DNA of 64,000 nucleotides from Mesorhizobium sp. 131-2-1 (GTDB taxonomy: Bacteria; Pseudomonadota; Alphaproteobacteria; Rhizobiales; Rhizobiaceae), in NCBI RefSeq assembly GCF_016756535.1, contig NZ_AP023247.1:4092501-4156500 (forward strand). The letters run 5' to 3'. Positions 10,313 to 16,761 of the stretch are shown one piece after another. Numbering within the stretch: the stretch's first letter is position 1; each line of letters begins with the position of its first letter. Made by a program: the position numbers and the translations under genes. The notes beneath the pieces were generated by a model. That model saw only the letters and a list, made by a program, of their open reading frames with translations. It was not told the DNA's origin and searched no databases.

Positions 10313-10630
10313 TCACTGTCGGACGAAACTACCGACAACTCTCCGTCCATCAACAATTACAACCATACGTCCATGGGGAGAGGCCGGAGATGGCGCCTTA
10401 CTTACTTTGTCGCATATAGCATGAGCTACTTTCGGTACTGCCGCAGGCACGCTGGGAACGAGTTCAAGAATAGTCTCAGCAACCGGGAGCCAACCGCACA
10501 CGCCCAATGCAGCTTGCTGGACGTCAGCAACTGTTGGCTTTACGTTGGTCGAAGCTTCTGTTGCTGGTGAGGTATGGGTACAGGCCGCTAGGAAAAACAC
10601 GCAAATTATAGTAGAAATGTACTTTGTCAT
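10313..10630 (-). CDS. Small putative lipoprotein, unknown function
   Basis: This 105-residue protein has a lipoprotein signal (hydrophobic stretch, then lipobox FLAAC with Cys at about residue 17). The mature part has two cysteines, in GVCGWLP and HAICDKV, that could form a disulfide, and ends in a basic strand. I do not recognise the family. The ATG at 10628-10630 has GGAG upstream. It lies 34 bp before the protease gene and 19 bp after the lysozyme-like gene, so it is very probably part of the same transcript. Confidence 0.7.
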   Translation of the reverse strand: MTKYISTIICVFFLAACTHTSPATEASTNVKPTVADVQQAALGVCGWLPVAETILELVPSVPAAVPKVAHAICDKVSKAPSPASPHGRMVVIVDGRRVVGSFVRQ

Positions 10631-10649
10631 TTCGTTCTCCGTCGGTAAT

Positions 10650-11642
10650 CTAGACGCTTTCGTCTTTCATTTTAATCTGCACTGTTGGGTCAATCTGAGA
10701 GATCGCATTGATGAGGGCGACCAAGCCGGCCTGCTTTGAGCGATACGAACGATCAAAAACATGGTCGCGTGGATAGCCACCTCCACTGTAGCGATTGGTG
10801 AAGGACCATAGGTAAGGGGTGTTGATGTTATAGGGACGGTATCCAAAGCCGTTGTACGCCTCGAGACCGAAACACATGCGGGGAAAATTCCACTCCGGAA
10901 CGAGGCCAGAAATCCGTTTGAGAGCGTCTTTGGCACTTTCTTGCCAGAGTTCGCGCGGATCATCGACGCCAGGGGTGGGCCAAGGCTTAGGCGGACGATT
11001 GCTGGGGACGTGAACCGTTCGAAGCAACAATGGGTCTCCGTTGTGCAGATGGCCCATAAAATTTAAGTTTGCTTCTCGATAATGAAGAGCACCGACTACG
11101 TACCAGGGTACATCGGTAACTTTTTCAACCGCCTGGTATCGAGGTTTTGCACGCGTCGATGCAATGAAGCGCGCCGCCCTCGAAAGAAGAGGTCTTTTTC
11201 GTATATCGATATGAAAATCCGGGTCAGTATATAGTCGGACATAATTATCGCGCACAGATTTGCTATATACTACTGCGGCCGCGGGGGCTGGAAGCAATGG
11301 ATCATATTGGATACCGTCGTGTTCGTCCCGACTGATATCGCTAAGAAGCAGACCCGCGCGACGTGCAACTAGCGCCGCGTTATCATCGGTCGATGCCAGT
11401 TCCAAAGCATTGAGTACTAAATCGGCGATATATATAGTATCCCTCGACCCAGTACTTGCCATAGCAGCCGGCGCCAAATTGAATTGCTGAGCCTGTGCCA
11501 CGACACGGTTGAATTCTTCTGCGTAGCGCGAAGCGCTCTCGGCCGACCTAGCCTCAGACTGCGTAGAAAAGCTCGCGTTGCAGAATGAAGCAGCCCCTAT
11601 GGTAAATACCCCTCTTAGGGCTGCACGGCGCGAAATCTTCAT
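10650..11642 (-). CDS. Exported lysozyme-like protein
   Basis: This 330-residue protein begins with a twin-arginine-like signal (SRRAALRG followed by a hydrophobic run). The core from about residue 165 contains PWYVVGALHYREANLNF, HLHNGDPL, WQESAKDAL, LEAYNGFGY and SPYLWSF-type (here TPYLWSFTNRY) blocks. From memory these match lysozyme-fold proteins of phages and cyanobacteria, with the Glu of HYREA as the candidate catalytic acid. The role would be peptidoglycan cleavage outside the cytosol; this is inferred. The ATG at 11640-11642 with GGGGGTG upstream is preferred to a TTG four codons earlier. It starts 63 bp after luxI with no evident terminator between them. Confidence 0.68.
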   Translation of the reverse strand: MKISRRAALRGVFTIGAASFCNASFSTQSEARSAESASRYAEEFNRVVAQAQQFNLAPAAMASTGSRDTIYIADLVLNALELASTDDNAALVARRAGLLLSDISRDEHDGIQYDPLLPAPAAAVVYSKSVRDNYVRLYTDPDFHIDIRKRPLLSRAARFIASTRAKPRYQAVEKVTDVPWYVVGALHYREANLNFMGHLHNGDPLLLRTVHVPSNRPPKPWPTPGVDDPRELWQESAKDALKRISGLVPEWNFPRMCFGLEAYNGFGYRPYNINTPYLWSFTNRYSGGGYPRDHVFDRSYRSKQAGLVALINAISQIDPTVQIKMKDESV

Positions 11643-11705
11643 TTTCACCCCCAAATGCGAAATTACGCAAAGGTCAGGACGTTCGTCTTCTTGATTGTAA
11701 TGATA

Positions 11706-12392
11706 CTACTGCTCACACTTCTCTTTACTTCGCGTGAACTGCGCTGACTCCGCTGTGAGTTTCTTCTCGATAAATGACGTCTGCATCCCCCGCCTCACCA
11801 GCAAGGAATGCTCAATCCCCAAGATCTTCCTGACACTCGCCAGCGCCGCCTCGTTCACGTCGATGTAGGCGACGATGTACCATTCGCCGTTCTCTTCGCG
11901 CGCCATGCCGAGCGGCTCAGCACGCCATTTCAGCGCGCCGTGGTGGGGCATGAAGTAGGTTTCCTGGACGCCGCCGACCGCGCTCAGGCCCTCATCGAGC
12001 GCGTACTCCATCACCGCGCAGCACAGTTGCGTCAGCGTGCCGCGCAAGCCGGTTGCGCGTTTGTCGGGAACGACGAAGGTGCGGGTCCATTCGGCCCAGT
12101 CGGGGCGTCTCGGGACGCCCGATCTCTCGCACATGTGAGGAAAAACCTCCGAGACCATGTGCGGCTCGCTCGTTGGGATCAATCGAGCCGAGGTCACGAC
12201 GCGATCGTCTTCGATACCGAGCAGATAGGTCGCCGCGTCTGTATCGAACTGGTCTCGTTCGCGACCGTCCGGGCTCGGAGGGCGCCAATGTTTTTGGTGC
12301 ACGAAGAAGTCGTGCCGCCGGCGCAAGAACTCGTCGAATTCGTTTTCGTAGAGATGCCTGTTCTGCGCGTTGACGACATGAGCCGTAATCAT
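11706..12392 (-). CDS. Acyl-homoserine-lactone synthase (LuxI family)
   Basis: It makes an N-acyl-homoserine lactone signal from SAM and an acyl carrier. The conserved N-terminal core residues are all visible: Arg, Phe and Trp in RRRHDFFVHQKHW, the two Asp in DQFDTDAATYLL, Arg in TSARLIPT, Phe of SEVFPH, and Glu and Arg of WAEWTRTF. The acyl chain cannot be predicted. The ATG at 12390-12392 (228 residues) gives the usual N-terminus. An earlier in-frame ATG at 12449 would run through the palindrome region. Its ribosome site is buried in a hairpin (12401-12420). The cognate luxR lies immediately upstream on the same strand. Confidence 0.95.
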   Translation of the reverse strand: MITAHVVNAQNRHLYENEFDEFLRRRHDFFVHQKHWRPPSPDGRERDQFDTDAATYLLGIEDDRVVTSARLIPTSEPHMVSEVFPHMCERSGVPRRPDWAEWTRTFVVPDKRATGLRGTLTQLCCAVMEYALDEGLSAVGGVQETYFMPHHGALKWRAEPLGMAREENGEWYIVAYIDVNEAALASVRKILGIEHSLLVRRGMQTSFIEKKLTAESAQFTRSKEKCEQ

Positions 12393-12400
12393 GGCGCGAT

Positions 12401-12420
12401 CCCCCGATCGTTCTCGGGGG
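12401..12420 (-). promoter_or_regulatory. Hairpin covering the luxI ribosome binding site
   Basis: On the minus strand CCCCCGA, a 6-nt loop GAACGA and TCGGGGG form a perfect 7-bp GC-rich stem. The 3' arm contains the GGGGGA that serves as ribosome binding site 8 nt before the luxI ATG. Folding would hide it, so luxI translation may be restrained. Only the pairing is seen; regulation is inferred. Confidence 0.6.
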
Positions 12421-12449
12421 ATAGTTGCAGCCGCCCTAAAGTACGTCAC

Positions 12450-12465
12450 CTGTCCGATCGGACAG
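12450..12465. promoter_or_regulatory. Perfect 16-bp palindrome between luxR and luxI (lux-box candidate)
   Basis: CTGTCCGATCGGACAG is a perfect dyad of the length and CTG...CAG form of LuxR-type boxes. It lies in the 82-bp spacer, 58-73 bp upstream of the luxI ATG, the standard place for autoinduction by the LuxR encoded just upstream. Confidence 0.7.
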
Positions 12466-12474
12466 TTGACGCGG

Positions 12475-13197
12475 TTATGGGTGGATTAGTCGCCTGCGCA
12501 CCGCCTCGACGACGGCTTGCGTGGTCGTCGCAACGCCGAAGGCCTCGCGGGCTCGTGTCGCGTGCCATTTGACGGTGCGTTCAGTCAGGCCGAGAATTTG
12601 TGACGTTTCCGACGAGGTCTTGCCAGCGGCCGCCCAGAGCAGCACTTCTTTCTCCCGGTCGGTCAACGGGCCTTCATCACCTTCATCGTCATGCGAAAGA
12701 GCCTGGATCGTCATGCCGGCGTAAACGGCCATGGTAACCAGTTGCACCTGCTGGCGCGGCGACAGCTTGCAGGACTTCGCGGAAGAGGCAAACGAAAGCA
12801 CGGATTGCCAGTGATGGACGCTTAACATTGGCACGGCAAAGCCGCTGCAGATGCCGAACTCCGTCGCCTCGCCTGCAACGCGCCGGGAGCCTTCCGTGTC
12901 GGACCACTTCGCCGGAACTTCCGCCCAGAGGAATGGCTTCAGGGTTTTTGCGGAGTAGATGCAGACGCCGTCCACCGCGGCGTGCTCGGCTTCGACATAG
13001 CGCTCGAACCAGCCTTTAGGCCAACCGTTCAATTCCACCATAGGTGCGAGCTTCTGCCCACCCAAGGGGACTCCGCTCAAGATAAGATGCTCAAATCCAA
13101 GGTTTTTTACAGTCTCAAGAAGGTCGCTTAAAAGCGGCCCGGTTGCCGTGTGCTTCCTGCAGCGTTCGACAAAGTCGAATACATCTGAATCGATCAT
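12475..13197 (-). CDS. LuxR-family quorum-sensing regulator
   Basis: This AHL-responsive transcription factor has 240 residues. The N-terminal autoinducer domain shows the family Trp and Tyr in WFERYVEAEHA, the Asp in AAVDGVC, the Trp in FLWAEV and the Gly in FGICSGFAVP. Gly replaces the usual Pro after the Asp. The C-terminal LuxR helix-turn-helix (LTDREKEVLLWAAAGKTSSE...TVKWH) is complete. The ATG at 13195-13197 has GGGGG at an 8-nt spacing like luxI; two ATGs further upstream lack a good site. It is transcribed toward luxI and probably acts at the palindrome between them. A dyad at 13273-13289 upstream may control luxR itself. Confidence 0.93.
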   Translation of the reverse strand: MIDSDVFDFVERCRKHTATGPLLSDLLETVKNLGFEHLILSGVPLGGQKLAPMVELNGWPKGWFERYVEAEHAAVDGVCIYSAKTLKPFLWAEVPAKWSDTEGSRRVAGEATEFGICSGFAVPMLSVHHWQSVLSFASSAKSCKLSPRQQVQLVTMAVYAGMTIQALSHDDEGDEGPLTDREKEVLLWAAAGKTSSETSQILGLTERTVKWHATRAREAFGVATTTQAVVEAVRRRLIHP

Positions 13198-13665
13198 GGC
13201 AGAGACCCCCATCCCCACACGACGCATTTATAGCTTATTTTAGGGAAGTCGAATACTCAAATTCCGGCGCAATCGGCACAAAGTGCCGACTGGGCGGTAC
13301 TTTTGACAAAGTCTTTGCGATCCCGGGAAACCTTCGACTGCCGCCATGGTCGACTGACGCCTTTTTGCGAGGGAACGCGCCTCGGACTGCACCTCAATTT
13401 GTCGCCTGCACCCTGCTAGTCTGGGCGATCACGCGAGATACCGACGAAGCAGGAGCCTAAGCTGGTTCCGGTTTCAGAGCTTTGGCTAGGCTTCTACGAA
13501 TGCGCAGCTGAGCCGACTACTACCGCCGCTTACATTAGCAATCAACGATATGTTAACGGCTATAATGCAGCCTTTCCGTATCGGGCGACGGGAACCAACC
13601 CTCCCCCATCGACGATCCGGCATCTTATGTGTGCCGCGACGTTCGACCGATGCGGAGTAAAACGC
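13198..13665. other. Intergenic region upstream of luxR
   Basis: I see no convincing gene in these 468 bp between luxR and the small plus-strand gene. The notable element is a perfect dyad TCGGCACAAAGTGCCGA at 13273-13289, 76-92 bp upstream of the luxR ATG, a candidate operator. The sequence is less GC-rich than the neighbouring core genes. Confidence 0.5.
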
Positions 13666-13968
13666 ATGAGTGTCGAAACCGCACTGGCGCAGCTGCTGCG
13701 CATGATTCACCGGCGGGCTCTGAATTTGGCGACGTTGCCAGACGATGAGAGAGATCCGCACTACGATCACATCCGCCTGTCATGTTGCGGGGCCGCCGAG
13801 CAGATTGGCCAAAGCCCCGACAAGGCAGCCATCACGGCAAACAGCGTGGTCGAATTTACCCGCGCAATGGTCGGGATCATCGAAACAGGCCGCAGCCCAG
13901 GCGCAGAGCGAAGCGCCAATCGGCCTCGGGTTGAGAGTTCGGCAGTTTGGCCAGGGCGACCACATTAG
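13666..13968 (+). CDS. Small hypothetical protein
   Basis: This 100-residue soluble protein starts MSVETALAQLLRMIHRRA and has an alpha-helical, charged composition with no signal peptide or membrane segment. The ATG is preceded by CGGAG at an 8-nt spacing, which supports a real start inside a longer open frame beginning at 13627. I do not recognise a family. It converges on the GGDEF-EAL gene. The last 20 residues are low-complexity and may be less constrained. Confidence 0.5.
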   Translation: MSVETALAQLLRMIHRRALNLATLPDDERDPHYDHIRLSCCGAAEQIGQSPDKAAITANSVVEFTRAMVGIIETGRSPGAERSANRPRVESSAVWPGRPH

Positions 13969-14050
13969 GCTTGGTCGCCATCGCTTTCATATCGCCGGCC
14001 TTGAAAGGTCGACGCTTCACGGAAGCATGGAACCGGTCCCCAGGCTGCGA

Positions 14051-16006
14051 TCAAGCCGAAAGGTTCAGCTTGGACCTGGCCTTGGCTTTGAGGCTGCCTC
14101 GCCGCGCAATCAGGTGATTTGTCAGCAATTTCTCATCGATCGGTTCCGACATGAAAAACCCCTGGGCGCCGTGGCATTGTTCGGCGATGAGGAAGGCCAG
14201 TTGTCCTTCGGTTTCCACCCCCTCGGCCATGACCGTCAGACCGAGGGAGTTGGCCAACGCTATAATTCCTCCGACAACGTCCTGCTTTTTCCTGGACGCC
14301 TCCAGATCGTTCAAGAACGAACGATCGATCTTCAGCTGATTGAGGTCGAGATCGGCAAGATAGCCGAAACTCGAATATCCGGATCCAAAATCGTCGAGCG
14401 CCAGACTGACCCCGAGATTGCGAATTTTCGACAATGTGTTCAAAGCGTTCCTGCTTTGGATGAAAACCCCTTCGGTTATTTCCAGTTGCAGGCGCGACGG
14501 CGGCAACCCGGTTTCCTGAAGCACCTCCACGAGGTGCACGAAAAATCCATCGTCCTGCAGGGTCTTGCCCGAGACATTGACCGCGCAGATGAAATCGGCG
14601 GCGGCAATCGACATCCACTGAACTGCCTGCGCGCAGGCCTTGCTCAGCACGATCTTGTCGATTTCCAATATCAAATCACTCCGTTCCGCGGTCGGAATGA
14701 ATGAGTCAGGCAGGCGAACCGCTCCCGAAGCGCGGTCGCGCCAGCGGACCAGGGCTTCGGCGCCGATCATGCGCCCGGTCGCCAATTCGAACTGTGGCTG
14801 CCAGACCAGGAAATACTCATCGGCGTTCAGCGCTTGCTTGATCGCCGCTTCCTCGCCGAGCTGCACGTCGATCTGGCTGAGGATAGCAGGCGAGAACGTC
14901 ACAAAGCCGGACCGCCCTTCCGCCTTCGCGGCATAGAGGGCGCTGTCGGCGTTGCGCAACAGGGTGGAGATATCCGAGCCATGATCCGGGAAGGACGCCA
15001 TGCCGATGCTGGCGCCGATCCGCACCTGGTGCCCGTCCAGATCGGCAAACCGGTTCAGTTGCTCGCGCAGGCGATGTCCGAGATCGTCCGAATGCCCGAT
15101 CGCCATGATGGCGAACTCGTCTCCTCCCAGGCGGACTGCGGCCACTTCGTCCGGCCGTTCGACCGACTGCAAGGTCTCGGCAACGGCCTTCAGCAGCAGA
15201 TCGCCAATGTGATGGCCGAACGTGTCGTTGACGCTCTTGAAGTGATCCAGGTCGATCAGGAACAGTCGGAGCGGCTTGCCGGCCAGCCTTGCCCGCTCCA
15301 GCAGTCCGTCCCTGTTGGCGGACATCCAGGCGCGGTTCTTCAACTCGGTCGTCGCATCGCGCCAGGCGAGAAATTCGAGCTTGCTGATGGTTTCCCGACG
15401 GCCGATGAGCAGCACGGCGGTTCCGAGCGCGAGCGCCGACAATACGGTCAAGGCAAAGGCGATCTGGTAGTTGAACCTGTTCAGGTTCTTCTCCGCGGCA
15501 TAAAGATCGACGTTAACTTCCTCGCCATATTTGTAGTATTCGTCGTTCATGCGAGCGACGATCTGGTCGAGCTCAATTCCCAGTTCTTTCAGGCTCTTTT
15601 CATCCAGAGGCAGGCCCGCCGCAAGGACGGCGTCGATCCGCTTCACAGCGTCATTGACCTGCGGCACGATGCCGGCGTAGGCGGGGATTTCGCTAATCGT
15701 GTCGCCGCCGTCGATCCGCTCGAAACGGATGTAGACCAGGTCGTTCGCGGCCGCCAATTGCTCAAGACTTTCCGGCGAACTGCGGGCCAACTGGGCAAGC
15801 GAAACCATATCCCGCAGATGGGTCACGTCGCGTATCGCAATGTGAAACTCGCGAATGGCGAAGAAGCCGAAACGCGGCATCGCGCTCTCAATCTTGCTGA
15901 CGCTGGTGAAGAGCACCGCGATCAAGATGGCTGAGCAGACGGCTGCCGTTGCAGCCGCGGCTAGGTAGGTTACAGGAAGCCGCCAGGCTTTGCTTCTAGA
16001 CCACAT
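14051..16006 (-). CDS. Membrane-anchored GGDEF-EAL cyclic-di-GMP protein
   Basis: This 651-residue protein may make and/or degrade cyclic di-GMP. A transmembrane helix at residues 11-35, a periplasmic sensor loop to about residue 185 and a second helix at about 190-212 precede the GGDEF domain (about 225-390, intact RLGGDEF near 294) and EAL domain (about 400-640). EAL-domain catalytic motifs are present: GAEALVRW, LEITEG, LDDFGSGYSSF, LKIDRSFL and VMAEGVET. Both domains look active, so the net direction is open. It starts 20 bp after the molybdopterin-oxidoreductase-like gene, implying one operon in which the periplasmic partner may feed the sensor loop. Confidence 0.95.
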   Translation of the reverse strand: MWSRSKAWRLPVTYLAAAATAAVCSAILIAVLFTSVSKIESAMPRFGFFAIREFHIAIRDVTHLRDMVSLAQLARSSPESLEQLAAANDLVYIRFERIDGGDTISEIPAYAGIVPQVNDAVKRIDAVLAAGLPLDEKSLKELGIELDQIVARMNDEYYKYGEEVNVDLYAAEKNLNRFNYQIAFALTVLSALALGTAVLLIGRRETISKLEFLAWRDATTELKNRAWMSANRDGLLERARLAGKPLRLFLIDLDHFKSVNDTFGHHIGDLLLKAVAETLQSVERPDEVAAVRLGGDEFAIMAIGHSDDLGHRLREQLNRFADLDGHQVRIGASIGMASFPDHGSDISTLLRNADSALYAAKAEGRSGFVTFSPAILSQIDVQLGEEAAIKQALNADEYFLVWQPQFELATGRMIGAEALVRWRDRASGAVRLPDSFIPTAERSDLILEIDKIVLSKACAQAVQWMSIAAADFICAVNVSGKTLQDDGFFVHLVEVLQETGLPPSRLQLEITEGVFIQSRNALNTLSKIRNLGVSLALDDFGSGYSSFGYLADLDLNQLKIDRSFLNDLEASRKKQDVVGGIIALANSLGLTVMAEGVETEGQLAFLIAEQCHGAQGFFMSEPIDEKLLTNHLIARRGSLKAKARSKLNLSA

Positions 16007-16026
16007 GGCTGAACGTCAGGTGAGGT

Positions 16027-16554
16027 TCAATTGCCAGGGGCCATCGTTTTTATCAACCAGATCCATCGGGGTTTGCGAACTGGCGTATCGAAGGCCGGAT
16101 AGTCATCGAGGGGGTAGATCAGCCGCGTGGGACCCTGCGTGCGCCGCGTCAACAGCTTGCCGTCCTGGCGAGTGGCAAGAAGAAGGGGACCGTCGGTCCA
16201 GTCTTCCTTCGGGATTACCTGCACATAGTCGTCCACCGCCCGCAGGACGACTGACGATTCACCCTCCAATCCGACCAGCTTGACCACATCCCGGAACAGA
16301 ACACCCTGAAACGCAAGTTGCCCTTTTTCAAAGGGACTTGGGGTGGAAACGCTGTAAAGGCCGAGCTTTTCCAGCTGTCGCAGCGTGACCGGGGTCGATT
16401 CCCCGTTCTTCTCAACATTGAAAGCAACGGTGTCGGGAGGTTCCGGATATTTCGCGGGTTCCATGGCGGCCGCAGGCAGCGCGCCGATTGCCGAAACGAC
16501 CAGAAGGATCAGGCTCCGGCGAAGTGCAAACAAATGTCTACTGAGCAGCAACAT
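16027..16554 (-). CDS. Periplasmic molybdopterin-oxidoreductase-like protein
   Basis: This 175-residue exported protein has a signal peptide ending near AAAME at residue 31. The mature part resembles the compact sulfite-oxidase-like Oxidored_molyb fold: TPVTLRQLEKLG, QGVLFRDVVKLVG, VVLRAVDDY and a C-terminal RLIYPLDDYP...WIWLI block. I see no conserved Cys for molybdenum ligation, so it may be a non-catalytic ligand-binding version. The ATG has GGAAAGGA upstream. It is directly followed by the GGDEF-EAL gene, an arrangement that suggests a periplasmic input to cyclic-di-GMP turnover (inference). Confidence 0.7.
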   Translation of the reverse strand: MLLLSRHLFALRRSLILLVVSAIGALPAAAMEPAKYPEPPDTVAFNVEKNGESTPVTLRQLEKLGLYSVSTPSPFEKGQLAFQGVLFRDVVKLVGLEGESSVVLRAVDDYVQVIPKEDWTDGPLLLATRQDGKLLTRRTQGPTRLIYPLDDYPAFDTPVRKPRWIWLIKTMAPGN

Positions 16555-16735
16555 GACGCAGTCCTTTCCATTTCCATGGCCAGTACCAACCGTTGCCGGC
16601 TCGCCGATACTGTCGGCGGAGCAGCTATCTTTCCATCGAATGTTTATTTTTCAGTTAGCTTTTGGTTGCAGCGGTTGTCGTTGCTGATGGCCGATGCACG
16701 GTAATTCATCACTCCTCGAAAGCATATCAAGGCTG

Positions 16736-16753
16736 GGCGCCAAGCCAGGCGCC
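16736..16753 (-). terminator. Hairpin downstream of nasA
   Basis: A 6-bp GGCGCC/GGCGCC stem with a 6-nt loop lies 8 bp beyond the nasA stop codon. There is no clear T tract, so it is only a possible terminator or 3'-end stabiliser of the nas operon. Confidence 0.3.
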
Positions 16754-16761
16754 TTGCACTC

